NCBI GenBank assembly: GCA_001949185.1
Contig: BDGG01000002.1
Span: 3,958,448 to 4,022,447, forward strand
Direction of reading: 5' to 3'
Origin: Ramazzottius varieornatus
Taxonomy: Eukaryota; Tardigrada; Eutardigrada; Parachela; Ramazzottiidae
Length of the DNA stretch: 64,000 nt
Shown here: piece after piece, positions 40,586-52,957 of the stretch
Layout of the letters: each line of letters begins with the position of its first letter
How positions within the stretch are numbered: position 1 is the stretch's first letter
The notes under the pieces: model-generated
Databases searched by the model: none
Seen by the model: only the letters and a program-made list of their open reading frames with translations
Told to the model about the DNA's origin: nothing
Program-made: the position numbers and the translations under genes

Positions 40586-42708
40586 ATGCCCGAACTCCGA
40601 GAAGGACCTTCCGTTTGCGTCTCGCCGACTATCTGGGAGAAGAATGTGGACATCGTCACGCTCGTCAACGAGAAGATTGGCGCGAAAAAAACGAAGGAAC
40701 TGGGATTTTGCAAAGTAAGTTTGTTCGCTGCAAGTGTTATCTAAACGCTGAGATATTTTTTAGGTAGTGACGAAGGGCTGGAACGACACCTTTTTCGACA
40801 AATATGTGAAAGAGCCGGTCGAGAGCGGCGAGTTTGGAAATATCGAATATGGCGCACACAACATGTCTCGGTTCACCGTCCACGAAAGCCAGGTGCATCC
40901 AGACTGGCGAGAATCTCATGAGCCGGATCATTACAGAAACCTCTTGAAGGGGACGATGAAGAAACTGTTTGCAAAGTTTCGAGATGAATGGTAAGGCGAA
41001 ACTCTGCTGAAATTTGGATATACAATAAATGTTGTTGTAACGTTGATATCAGCAGCTGAAGAAAGACTGGTGCGCTTGCTGAATATAATACAGCGTGGTG
41101 ACCTCATGCGGCTTTATCGTATCCAGCTGGATAAGTTGATTCAGTGCGGTTCACAGTTTCCGGTCCGTAAATTTTTGCAACTATTAAGCCAAGCAGAATT
41201 TCTTGACTTGTTATCGCGCCTGGTATGGACGCAATAAGAAGAAGCGACCCACTTTTGGAGGAACGAGTTAATTTCTTTGCGTGATTTCGTTAAAGCTTGC
41301 TTTGATTTGTAGGAACACAGAAGAGAACTTGGCGATCGGTAAAAAGCTGGAAGAAAGGGATTACTACGCTGCCGAAAATATGCAAGATATCGTCAAGGGT
41401 AGGAACGTGCAATACGGGGAGATGTATGGAGGCCTATTGAACGAAAGTCCGGTACAGCTACCAAGAGCAGAGAAGAAAGTTGGCGATCTGTCCCTTCCGC
41501 TGAACATCCTCCACCTCTGTCTGCGCTTCCAAATTCTTCTTCACAACTACGTCGCAGCCAGCGGCATCTCCAGCCTCTGGACATATGTATTCGGCCCTTG
41601 GAGCGGGACACTGCTCCATGTGGAAGACGCTTTCCTGACATCGGTCAACCTGAACCTCGGACCTGGGACGAAACTGTGGTACTTTGTCCCGCGGTCTTAT
41701 TTCAAGCAGCTCCAAGAATATTATGCTCGTAAGCATTTTGGAAAGTACCTTAGCAGTTCTTTTCGTCAGCTGAATATATTCTTTCAGGTATGGGGAGGAA
41801 CATGAAGAATGGCAACTGCTACCATCACTTCCAACACAAGTCCTTCGCCCCAACTTACAAGGCTCTTCTCAAAGAAGGCATCCCCGTGTACTACCTTGTA
41901 CAACGACCCGGTGACTTGATCGTAGTGGAAGGTTGTGTGGCCCACGAAGTGGTCAACTGGGGCTACGGATTTTCTCAAGCGACGAACCTTCTGACACCGA
42001 GCTGGATCCACGTCGCACAAGCTGGCATTCGTCTCCGCATGGACTGTGTAAGGAGCAACTGGAAATATATCTAATGAAAATTTCAGTTTCGACAACTGGA
42101 AATCTGAGAAATAAACCTGGGTATTTTACCCAGGTTTATTACTCAAGTGGCGCACGCTTCCAGCTGACAACAATGAAAGTGTGCGCCACTTGAAACAGCG
42201 GTCTGCATGAAATCACTTGCTGATGTCTCAAATATTCCAATGTTTGCCCTTTTCACAGTGCAAGATGTTCTACGAGGATCCCCTCAGCCACACGGTGACG
42301 CTCCGTCTCGCCGCACTGTACAGGCGCCTTATGGCCAGAAATGTGCCGAAGTCCGTAGTAGCGGATATGGATATGGAAGCCGCAGCGCGGATAGACAGCC
42401 CGTGGATGTTCCTCAACAAGAATCTGAGGAGACAGGGGCTAACTGCTATCGACTTTGGCGAGCCCGTCTTGGACTCCGACTTGGCGGAAGAGCGTGCCGG
42501 ATCGTTCAAGGTGGCTGCTGAAGACATCTACGACGACAAAGACGTCGTCGAGGATGAGAAGGAGCGCCCAGCTGCGGCGAAGGCTCTGGCGATCAAAGAC
42601 ATTTCGAACGAACTAGCGACTGAGTACGAGCCCATCGAAATTCTGACGTACCCCCTTCGAAGAAAACGAAGACAGCTGCAGGTGGCTCAACAGCGAAAGA
42701 AGCAGTAA
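40586..42708 (+). CDS. KDM4-like JmjN/JmjC histone demethylase, short form
   Basis: Probable Fe(II)/2-oxoglutarate-dependent dioxygenase. Exons: 40586-40714, 40764-40990, 41313-41728, 41788-42047, 42259-42708; phases close, 493 aa. The N-terminal ELGFCKVVTKGW resembles the JmjN AGLAKVIPPKEW region. The JmjC core reads TYVFGPWSGTLLHVEDAFL, then SVNLNLGPGTKLWYFVP, then RPGDLIVVEGCVAHEVVNWG. Aligned with KDM4, the iron ligands His and Glu (HVED) and the distal His (VAHEV) are kept. The 2-oxoglutarate contacts Asn (SVN) and Lys (TKLWY) are also kept. The tail (150 aa) is basic/acidic with no PHD or Tudor domain. Sequence is divergent, so histone substrate is uncertain. The ATG at 40586 is the first in frame after upstream open sequence; an extra 5' exon is possible. 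Confidence 0.85.
42110..42140. repeat. Perfect inverted repeat, 14-bp arms, in the last KDM4-like intron
   Basis: AATAAACCTGGGTA (42110-42123) and TACCCAGGTTTATT (42127-42140) with a 3-base loop. It directly abuts the MITE-like element at 42143. Confidence 0.85.
42143..42199. mobile_element. Palindromic MITE-like element, copy 7
   Basis: TCAAGTGGCGCACGCTT pairs with AGTGTGCGCCACTTGA, in the intron 42048-42258 of the KDM4-like gene. Confidence 0.8.
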
Positions 42709-43320
42709 GGTGGACCGAGTCGTTCTTTTTTAACTTTATTTTTCGTATTGGGACCAGGGCAAACTGCTATCCGTTTTGTATCTATTGTATTTATTTTTCA
42801 GGGCAAACTGCTAAACGCCTCCGTTTTGTATCTATTTGTATTTATTTTTCTGCCTGCAGACGGTATTATTTTTCGTTGACCATTCACTAACTGGTAAGAG
42901 TGCCTCTAGAATCGGCCTTATTTTCCTCGCAGGTTGTTATTTATTTTCCCTCGTATCTGGACCTCAAGTGGATTTTTTCTATTTGTTTTGTTTTCTACTT
43001 GTGTGTTTTCCCTTTTGCACTTATCTGTTTGACTGTTCCTTGAAAATTAGCGCAGCTTTGTACAACAGCAACTTCTTGTTCGTGATAAAACGATAAAATA
43101 CCAATTCGAGCTGGTATGCTGTGCAATGGGGAACCAAGAGTAACGACTAAGTCAACGGCAGCCCAGGAAGTCCGAAGGATAAAACGACAAAATAAGCTAC
43201 GGCAAGAAGATTAGCAGTACAGTGCCGACATGGAAAGACCACATCGCAGAATTATGCCAGAATCTGGGATCGACTTGTCAGTAGAGACACGGGTTCGAGG
43301 ACAAGAGACATAGTCATTCT
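42709..43320. other. Convergent 3' spacer
   Basis: The two flanking genes end towards each other. A direct repeat is present: CGTTTTGTATCTATT...GTATTTATTTTTC occurs at about 42770 and again at about 42820. No gene. Confidence 0.5.
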
Positions 43321-44621
43321 CTAGAAGGCGAATATCATGTCTTCCGTGTAGTGGAGAGAGCGAAGATCTGCTTTACAGGCGTCAACCATAGCTTTGGGTC
43401 CACAGAGCAATACTAAGAAAAGAAGGCGGACATTGTAACTTTGTTAAACAGTCACCAAGACTTGAACAACGAAGAGACGTACTTAGTACTGATCCTTCCG
43501 GCTTGGGCATCCAGTCCCTCAAGAGCTCCGCGCCAACCATGCCCACGCCGTACTTCCAGTCTTTGCAAATGGGTTGATCAACGGTATACCATACTCTTAG
43601 CCGATGCCTGTGTTTGGAGGCCATTTTCGTGAGTTCGTCCCCTAATATTATGTCTTTCTCTGTCTTGTTTGTTGACAACAGAGAACATTTGGGCGTTTCT
43701 GACTTTTCGTTGAGCATTTTATGAAGAATAGGGATCATGGCGCTCACACCCGAACCACCAGCGACCATCCCTGAAAACACACACCAAACCGATACAAAGT
43801 TTAAAATTTTTCGTGATGAAACGCCACAATAATGTTCAAAACGGGGAAATAGATCGAGCAGATGTTACCTATTCTTCTGACGGTCTTCGATATAGGACTC
43901 GACTTCGGATTTGCCTTGATATCGAAAATACCGTTTCCCATATACATAATCAGACCAGCTGGTCCGCTTATCGATATCTCATCGCCTATTTTGAGATGCT
44001 CAAGGTACTGAGACATGGCACCACCTCCAGGAAACTCAGGTGTCGGAGGGTAGATTTTGACAAGCAAATCCATATGACCTAAAACAACAACCATAAGCTA
44101 CTCAATGGTACTGCGAGCCAACTTTCGGCTCGCAGGTTCCATTTGGAAACATGATTAGCAAAATGCAAGCAAACCCATTCAAGAGAAGGGTTATCTTCAA
44201 GCTGACCTCTATCATCGTGTTCTCCATCAATAGGCGTGTAAAACCGTGTTTCTGTTTTTCCGTTGATATCAGCGGTAACAGCCAGGAAGTTCCCAGGCGG
44301 CACACCCACAGTGTGATGCGGTGTGGGTAGAGCAAAGCGTAGTCGACGAGTATCGGCAGTCACGGCTTTCTTCGAAATAAGTTTGACTTTGACAGGAGTA
44401 TCGATACCTTTCAAAGTTTGAACGTCGGCAGTATAATGCTCTCTTATACAACGATATAATTTATAACTGACAAACAATCCCAATCCCCCTCCAATAACGC
44501 CAACAGCAATTTTGGCATTGTGCTTTTTCTGCGGTGTATCTAAGATTTTGTCGGCATTGCGCTGGAATGAGTCCCTGATCCAGGTTGGGTCGTAAAACTT
44601 TCTCGCATCAGGGGTGCCCAT
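43321..44621 (-). CDS. NADH-cytochrome b5 reductase, membrane-anchored
   Basis: FAD enzyme that passes electrons from NADH to cytochrome b5 for lipid desaturation, sterol synthesis and methaemoglobin reduction. Exons (minus): 44207-44621, 43869-44078, 43483-43770, 43321-43412; phases close, 334 aa (vertebrate CYB5R about 300). The N-terminal membrane segment is IAVGVIGGGLGLFVSYKLY, with about 40 residues ahead of it. FAD domain: RFALPTPHHTVGVPPGNFLA and ETRFYTPID (RxYT motif), then FPGGGAMSQYLEHLKIGD. NADH domain: GMVAGGSGVSAMIPIL, NKTEKDIILGDEL, VWYTVD and LLCGPKAMV. The C-terminus is MIFAF, matching the usual Phe-ended tail. The first donor is a weak GTCAGC. CYB5R1/2/3 subtype not assigned. 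Confidence 0.95.
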
Positions 44622-46597
44622 GGCTGACGAGAGGTACTAAGTACTACTAGGAAGGTAATTTAGAACGCTTCATGGTCTGGCAGGCTTCGAAGAGTGATGT
44701 CAAAGGTTGCCATGCACAGAGCCTTCGTTGCCATGTTTCTTCCTCCATTTGCTCTTTCCAGACCCTGCAAGAACCTTGGAACTATCGGAGAGAGAACAAG
44801 GAAGGTTCCTGTATCCCTTGCCTGTCGAATCGGAACGAGGAATACTTGACGGAAGGGAAATGCAAAGCCGTTCCTGACCAAATTGTCATATAACAGCTAT
44901 CACCTATTGATATGATGGAATACTTCTAACTTCGCGTTTCACGTCTTTGTTCCGTCGCTTCCGGCATTCGCTGACACGCTCTCAAAAGAGACGCAAACTT
45001 TGACGGATGGAAATCCAGAAAAGGCAACAAATTTCTCGGGAGATGACTGGCCCCTCGTTTAAATTCAGCGACCCAGGAGCTGACACACGCTTCCGGGGCT
45101 TAGGGCACGAGTTAGCGCAGCCTGCTCGAATGCCCTTTGGGCCAACCCAAGGCGTGCCTCCACGCCACGGGGTTATTTAGTCACTTTTACAAAAATCCCG
45201 AAAAACATTCGCATCGACCATCGATAAAAGACTTACTGTACGTATTAGTCATAGGACGTGGAAAATCGAAACTTCCCACTCGCACTCAACTCTACATTCC
45301 TCGGACTTACGTTATTGTTGTTCAACTTCTTCCGTGCCTCCGCGGCTTTGCCAGCAGGTATTATTGAGGAGTTCCGCCGTCTTACTGCGTCGTAAAAGTG
45401 ATATGGTGATCCACAACCTGGCCGCATTCATGCGATGACAACCGTGCTGATCTCTGCGTTCTGCTCCACTGCTCCGTCAACATCTTCTGCAATCTGACGC
45501 CATTCGGTCTATGCAGTTGACTTCTTTTCGGATTTCTTTTTTTCCACGCTTCTCCCCAAACGTAAGTGGACTGTTTAACCTTTTTCTTACCTGCAAATGG
45601 GTAAACAATTTGGGTAGTTAATTTTGGCGAGTGGTAGGACTAGAAAGAATGAAGATGGAAAAAGCGTTTGTTTTTGCTGCAAGTTAAGGTTGTGCGCAGC
45701 AGTTTACTCTGCGCAGGCTCAGTGCGCATCTGTGCACTGTGCTTATTAAGACCGGCCCAGTCTTCCAGGACGCCCAGAACCCGCACTTACTGGCGTCCGT
45801 CTGCAGTCTGCGTGCTTCATACAATGGGCATGGGTGGCACCGTGGTTCAGTGGGTGATTGTGCTTAGTGATAATTGGGATTGCACTGTTTGCGTTGCTTG
45901 ATTGAGCAGTTATCGAGGTTGACGTTCTTCAGCTGATGAGCGCCTATTTTGGTGCCAGGTGAACCATCCTAAGTTAACTACAGTTAACTACTATCTCTCG
46001 ACGTCTTCAGCATTTATCTCGATGACGCCCGTTATCTCCGCACTGCTAGTAGCTCATTAGGAATTCCGAGGTCGATGTTTGAGTGGAGTAATGCGCTATC
46101 TGACCGTTCAAGCGGTAACGAGCTCGTAGTTTGAAACCTGAAAGCGCCGACACTCGACACTGGCTTCAAGTTCCATCGTGATCGGTAGTTTCTCCAAACA
46201 ATTCGTCTGTTTACCCTTCATTGTGTTTTCTACAGGTACTCACGAAAATCCCAAGTGGATCATTGACGGGTGTTGCTCGTTGCTAATATCTCCATCTCTT
46301 TGATTTCAAGGACGGTTGCGGAATTTCATAGCGTACTCAACGGTCACATCGATTCGGACACATCGATTTTTGTTTCAGGTAAATGCTCGTGGTACTCTAT
46401 ACTGAACCAGTAGTTTGTGTCATCCTAGACGAGAGATCGATGATAGCCTGGTATTTATTATTGAGCGTTTAATGGGGTTGTTTTCGTGTCATTTTGACAC
46501 GGGGAATATTATCCACTGAAAACTCTATAATTTCTGTCCACATCAATCTCCCGCTATCAAGAGTTAAGCGCTGCATATTATCTTGCTCTCTTTCCAG
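44622..46597. other. Divergent intergenic region
   Basis: Lies between CYB5R (minus) and the DLGAP-like gene (plus). The ATG of the latter follows directly after an acceptor (CTTTCCAG|ATG). An untranslated first exon is likely; a candidate exon ends at about 46379 (TTTCAG|GTAAAT). No other gene supported. Confidence 0.5.
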
Positions 46598-48466
46598 ATG
46601 AATATGGATCGTTCAAGAAGCGCGAGGATGGTAGAAAAAGCGCCGGGATTAATATCTGTTCAAACTTATGGTACGTACCCAAAGCGTCAGTTTCGAGCAA
46701 AAAGTTGATAATTATGCGCATCTTGATCCGATACACCACGTTCCATGCGATGATATGACGTTCGCTAACCGCAATAACATCTTTACATCTTTACTTTACG
46801 CCTCTTTTATGTTCAACCGCAGAAACGGCTTCTCGTGCCATAAATGGCCACGATAAAATCAAGCCCGAAAAACCGGTGAAGCCGCCAACGTTATCGTCAA
46901 GTTCACGCCCAGATACAGGTACACCTCTACTCATTTTGTTTCTGTTTCGCAAAATTCGTGAGCTTGTTTTCGCATTGCTTAGTCTCAGCATCCTTTTCTT
47001 GGTCATATTTAAAATCAGGAAAACATTCGCTCGATTTATGAACCAGCTTTTTGATCGTTTTTTAGGAGATAGTACTAGTCGACTTCCGGTTCCCGGTTCT
47101 TCAAGACCTCAGACTCGTTCCCAAACCGCTCTGGTCAGTTCGCGCTCGATAAAGTCACTTGTCAACCCGGCTGTTTCCTCCTCACGCTCGGAAAAGCCTT
47201 TGATACCTGCCGTGACGGAAATAGACTCCAAAGCGCCTGCGAAGCCCGTCGCGGTCGATGGAGCGGCTCTACCGAAAAGACCCCGTAAGTTTCAGCCTTC
47301 TCGGCGCGCGTCAGCATCTGTTGCATCCACTCCTTGAGTATATTTAATCTGTCTCACGCTGTCTTACAGCTCGTGGTTCGTTCAATCCTGATCGATCGAG
47401 GAAAGATCAGATCAAATACTTCCGTGATCTCATTGACGACACGACGCTGCACATGTCCACCATGGCTGACAAATGGGAGCATGTCCTGAATAATCCGTCG
47501 AGCGTCGCTCACGTCAGCGAAGAAGGTAGGTAAATTTACATTGGATTTGACTTGTTACAGCTGGGCGTTTCTAACGTCAATGTGTTTGGCTGTTCGTTCG
47601 TCTAGGCGTGGAGTTGATACGCTTGGCCGTAGGACAGTCGCGTCTCTTTCTGTCGAAAAAACTCCAACAGTTTGTGGGATTGGTGGATGACTGCGAGTTC
47701 CATCGAGGCGAACGCGAAACCTCACCCATGGATTTGGCTGGCTTTTGGGAAATGATCGATATGCAGGTAAATTGATCCACATTACCCAGCCGACGGCGGA
47801 TGTATGAAATCTGAGGCGAAATCGATCGTAGATAGAAAAAAATTTGTTTCTTTTATTGATACCCTCTCGTGTAACAGTACGTCTTCAAAAGAAAGAAGCC
47901 AAAAATGAAAAGCGGGTAACATATCTCAAAAAATATAGCAAAATTGCAATATTCGAATTATTAAATCATCAAATAGTTTTCCTGGAATTTGCGATCGGTT
48001 TTTTCATGAACGTAGGGCATCAGTAGAATATCTTCTCTGGAAGACGATGACGCTGTGTTTGACAGGTGGTGGATATCCATGCCCGGTTCGACAAAGTGGA
48101 AGCACTCGCGGCGAATAAGTGGAGACCGGAAGTGCCTTCAAAGTGCTCAATTGTTGGGAAGGCAAGTGCCGTTCCCGCCAAGAAAGTCCTGAAGGTAAAT
48201 CCTCTCCTCATCCTGACATCTTCGACGATCCGCGTACAATACAGTACCAGTAATCTCAGTCAACATTATGTTTGAATGATGGGTGCAAATGTTTTTAGCC
48301 GCTGAATATCAACGCGAAGCCGAAGGCGACAGCTGGCGCCACTGAACGGAGCAAGTCGAGCATTCGAGAAGCCATCGAACAGAAGCGAAAAGAAAAGATG
48401 GCTGCCACTTCTTCACATTCTTCCCAAGAATCGATCGAAATTGTTTCGAAGGAAAGTCCCTCTTGA
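46598..48466 (+). CDS. DLGAP/GKAP-domain protein (HURP-like)
   Basis: Exons: 46598-46670, 46823-46918, 47066-47284, 47370-47525, 47606-47766, 48066-48194, 48299-48466; phases close, 333 aa. The first ~130 residues are Ser/Pro/Lys/Arg-rich and disordered. Residues about 135-270 form the GKAP domain: SRKDQIKYFRDLIDDTTLHM, then GVELIRLAVGQSRLFLSKKL, QQFVGLVDDCE and MDLAGFWEMIDMQVVDIHAR. This matches the DLGAP pattern of AIRxAVGKARLLMxxKFxQF followed by LAGFWDM. The C-terminus has a charged helix (SIREAIEQKRKEKM). Family members are postsynaptic scaffolds (DLGAP1-4) or the mitotic microtubule/kinetochore protein DLGAP5/HURP. The short basic N-terminus suggests the HURP type, as inference. Confidence 0.88.
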
Positions 48467-49531
48467 AGTTTTGTGGACGGTTCGTGAGTCTCGTCGAGTG
48501 TATGGAGTGTACCGTTGTACCCTGGTGTCTCGAAGAACCCGGCAACAGAGTCTTACGAGATACAGTCTCCCAAAGGTTTTTGAATTTAGTAGACAAGTTC
48601 TTCGAACATTCGATGTATTTTTTTGACGTTTGCGCGAAGCTTTGATTGTTTCCCACTCTTCAATTTCTCTCTTTTGCATGCAGCTTTTCTGTTAAGTTAT
48701 TCCTTTTTTAGCTTTTCTCCGTCCACCTTGAGCGATCTTGGTTACACTTTGACATCTTGATGTTACCACTCGAGGTCCCGAGCTCCATGTGTAATTAGCC
48801 GCGTAAGAACTTCTGTGCTTTCTGATTTTGGTCAGAGAGACAAGCAATATGGTTGTTACAGGTAACCTGATCAATTGGGGACTTCATGGGGAAGGTGGAC
48901 ACCGAACTTCCGCGTAAATTATCAAAGTCAACACCAACGTAGAGACTGCGCGAACTTACTTGAGTCAATAAATACCCACACCTGCGAATTTTGCGTCGGC
49001 TAATCCAACGCGGAAGCAAATATTATGTGGGACGATCTAATCATTGTCCAGCAAAAAGGCACTTCGTTTCCACAGCTCTTATGTTTCGTGCCATAACATG
49101 TCGGTTCTTGGCTTCTTGCCGCTGTTGAGCCGGATTCTATTCCGAAAGTCACATCCATGGGCGGCTGGGCCAGCATTTTCCTACGCACCCAATATCTACC
49201 AGAAGGTTTGCCACAATGGAGGATGGATCCAAGAATCCGGTTCTCAAAATAGGCAGAACGACCAACAAGATGTAAGTTGGGAATCAGAATGCGGGATCCG
49301 GCAAATCGTTACACATTAATTCGACGATTGACGCGATATGACATGACACCAAACTTGCTTGTTGACACGACTTACATAACACGAACTATATTAATTATTT
49401 AGGTTTGCGCAACGGGAAACTACGTTTGCAGGAAATTTTGCTATTCCTTCGGTCTTTGCTCGCTCTTGAAACGACCTACCGTCCTGTTTGTTATGTTGTA
49501 GACCAGCTCCAGCTGTCTAGGTAAGATTATC
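48467..49531. other. Spacer between DLGAP-like gene and ERMARD
   Basis: No gene supported; contains the 3' flank of one gene and the leader of the next. Confidence 0.5.
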
Positions 49532-52500
49532 ATGGGAGACACATCCGTAACGGATGCTTCGTCGGCTGTGGGGGTGGACTCGTTCTTGTCGTCGGCTGTG
49601 AAGGATCTTTTCGTCACGGCCATCTCGGCATGCCGCGCATCGAACAACCCTGGCTTCGCTCAGCGAGTCGTGATCCGTGACCCTGATGGAAGCATCGGAC
49701 TGGACTTCACCAAGATGGCGAAGATGCTGCGAGGAGGTAAGCCGTGTTATCAAAGCGCACCTGTGCGCTTTAATTTGCTGGATTACCTTTTACCAGGGAG
49801 AGCGCGCATGATCTAACTTCATGCTGCGTTCTTCTCGCTGCGTATGTTCGGTGACGCCATGACGTCATGCGCATGTGGGGAACGGCGCATGTTGGTGCCG
49901 CGGAATGAGAGGGTCTTCCATACCGTATCAGCATTCAGTCTGCCGATCTTTGCAGATTTGCCAAATATGATCAGCTCGGACATAGACGAAATTTCAGGCA
50001 GTTTCAACAATCCGGCATCGAAATATTCCTCGTTTGGATACTTCAAGCGGCTTCATTCGATTATTGGACCTTTAGTACGGGAAGTCTTTCACTGCGCAAA
50101 GAACACCTCTGCCGCTATTATTGCTCCTCGTTTGATTTGGACTGAACGAGCTGATGTACGCTCCTTATCAGCATATAAGTAGAAATTTTGAGATGCGAGC
50201 TTTGATGATTCGATGTTGCAGGTCCTGGTCGAAGCCTTTGATCTTTGCTGTTCTCCACTTCCGGACAAAGTAAGCGTACTTTTGGCTCTCCAAACGACCA
50301 CATGCGCTGTCGAACGCGCTCTGGGAAATGTAAGAAGGTACCTGAGTCATTTAACATTGATCGGGTCCTTGAGGAGACTAACTACCACAGCTTTGCTTTG
50401 TATTTGTCTCATGTTACATCTTTTAGGTGATAGTGAGTGCAGGTGCTGGCTCAATCCCTTTCTTGCTGAAAGACATCCTTGGTCATCCTGTGCTGCTGGA
50501 AGTATTTGGCGAAGTTCCTGTAAGACCTTTAATGCGGCCTTTCACCACATCGTGTTCAGAGATAAAAAATGGGGCTGAACTTATTGCAGATTACCTTGCT
50601 AACTGCCTTGATGGGTCCGCCAAGCTCCCTGAACCTGCGCAACCTTGCATGGCATGGATTTCTTTCTCCAGAAGACATCGTTCCAGAGTGAGCAAGTTCT
50701 TTGTGTTTAATGTCCATGTGCGTTCGTCCAAAATGGTTTGCTTGCTCTTTCAGATGGGTTGTCTTTATCGTGATAGTGTTGAGCAGCATCCGCCCATTCG
50801 CGGATCTTTGCTCACTGGGTTCGGAGATCCTGCAACCTCGCTCCTCTTTACAGTATAAAGCTGACATGTATCCACAACATTTCCAGCTATATATGAATGG
50901 TATTTCGATTTCTTTAGTGGCCTTTTAGTAAGAAACCTCGCTATAGACAATTCAGCTGTTACGTATGATTCATTACAGGCTTGGATATGAGATCGCTCGG
51001 AGAGGATCTTTTCCGGGCTTTTCAGACCGCACCTGTTCCTGTGCAAAGCAAACCCGTCTGGACCAGAATAGCGGAAGAAATGGTCAGCAATAAGTGCGTA
51101 ACATTCCTTTCATAAACCATGCCAAGATTAATTTCACAGTATTCTCCTTCAACCGTGTTCTTCGCACAGAAGCTCCTGGACGGCCCTTCAGTTATTACTG
51201 CCACAGTTCGAGACTATTCTGCGGATAGTCTTTGCGCGAGTCAACAAACAGGAGTTTCGGGTTCTCACGGCTGAGGTTAGTGTACCTATTATATTACGAA
51301 GAAGACGATATAAATCTTCCAGTGGAAAAATTTGAGAAACTGTTGCCAGATTTCTTTTCGGTTATAGCAAGATGAATTCTTCACTACGTTTGACGAGGTC
51401 AGCCAGGATATTCACAGTATGCGCTCTACCATGGGGGCTGTTGAACAACTTCCGAGTGACGTCTTCTTGTTTTTACCTTGTAGATTCTGGCAGTAAACGT
51501 TGGTAGCGAAGAAAACGGAATCCGAAGTGTATTAGGCGATAAATATTTGGTACAAGATGGCTCGCTACTTCTATTTGACTTCCTATGAGGAAACTTCGTT
51601 TGTCACTCATGTGGGAATTATGTCTCGTAGATTTTTCTACTGGACCTCCTAATCTACCCGAAGGGTCCACGGATTCGTCATAGAATTAGCCATGGCGAAG
51701 TAGACGAGCAACACTGTCCGATTTACCTGATCAATGCAGTTATTGTCGCTGTCATCGGTGTACTGGCAAAGGTTTCTTCTCATGAACAATCTAGCAGTCT
51801 GGATCGGATCATTCAGCATTACGAGCCGCAGTTTCATCCTGTCGATGAGCTTCGGCGAAAGTACCAAAGTTTTCTCAGCTCTCTTCGCACTCTGGAAGCC
51901 TGGCCGACGATCGCTGGTTACTCAAGGTATGAAGAAACTCCCACGAAAATCATTGAAGAAATGGAATGATGGTCGAATGCAGTGTTTAACTGTTTAAACT
52001 TTTACAGATCGATACGGACGGAAGAAGCGTTTTCGGCAGCCTTCTGTGCCGTAGACAACGGAGCAGGATCTTCTTGGTTCGCCATGCTGGGCAACACGTT
52101 GAGAGATTGTCCTTTCGAATCGCTGTATCGCCCAGCGTCGGAGTGTCCCGTCACAAAGCTGATACACTCGATCATCGATAACGCAGACTTGTCAGTGGTC
52201 AACATCGGAGAGTTCCTTCGTATTCGACACAGTACCTATGTGAAGGACGGCAGTATACCTCGGCAGTCTGAGTCGAACTACCTTTCTCTAATTCAACTGT
52301 ACGAGTTCCATGTTCCTCCCAACGAAAGTGTTTGCTTTTTTCAACTGCGTTTTTCGTTGTAGGCTGCCGCCTTTGATCCAAGCATGGATGGAGACGTTCC
52401 TACAGACTCTCTGGCTGTTCCAGCGCGTGCAACGCGAGCCGGATCACCCAGAAATGGCGCGGTTTTTGACATGGTTACGGAAGACACTACAGGTGTGGCA

Positions 52501-52642
52501 GAATGTCGGGAAACTGTCGGCTTCTTACCGCAATGACTGGCCCAAGGTATTATCGTGGCTTGCCAGACTTTCTCCCCCGCCAACCCGCCAATTTGCACAG
52601 GTACGTCCCTTACCTGGAGGTCACCATGTCGTCCGCGAATAA
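49532..52642 (+). CDS. ERMARD: ERMARD-like protein (endoplasmic reticulum membrane-associated RNA degradation protein)
   Basis: Exons: 49532-49736, 49956-50155, 50222-50329, 50427-50519, 50590-50687, 50754-50899, 50979-51093, 51170-51275, 51368-51397, 51484-51549, 51631-51926, 52008-52271, 52363-52642. Phases close, 668 aa (human about 678). Diagnostic motifs: [32 protein letters not shown], then [20 protein letters not shown] and FRVLTAE. The DUF4209-like region follows with [20 protein letters not shown]. Hydrophobic stretches include [12 protein letters not shown] and [15 protein letters not shown]. The protein is linked to ER membrane and RNA decay in mammals; its mechanism is poorly known. 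The end of exon 12 (GA|GTCGAA) and the final read-through to TAA at 52640-52642 are the least certain joins. Confidence 0.9.
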
Positions 52643-52648
52643 CTCCGC

Positions 52649-52727
52649 CCAGATCGTCTTCTCACGTGGCGCACCTTCTCGGTCAGTGACAGAGTAAACG
52701 TGCGCCACTTGAGGCGACGATTTGGGT
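52649..52727. mobile_element. Palindromic MITE-like element, copy 8
   Basis: CCAGATCGTCTTCTCACG pairs with CTTGAGGCGACGATTTGGG around the core. It starts 7 bases after the ERMARD stop codon, so it would be in the 3' UTR. Confidence 0.75.
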
Positions 52728-52924
52728 GAAATCTTTAATTTGGCCGGCACCCCAATTTCAGTACCGTGGCGCTTGCAAGAAAATTCGTAGTTCGTCCATA
52801 TTATGCCCTGGGTTTTCTGGACTCTATGTATACACACTGTGTAGTGGTCCCACCTGGCGGTAATGCCGTATGTACGCGTGACGTCACGGCGCCGCAGTGC
52901 CGTCACAGGAAGGCCACCTTGTAA

Positions 52925-52957
52925 AGCCGAATGATAGCAAATGGTTATCATTCGGCT
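52925..52957. repeat. Perfect inverted repeat, 12-bp arms
   Basis: AGCCGAATGATA (52925-52936) and TATCATTCGGCT (52946-52957), 9-base loop. Confidence 0.8.
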
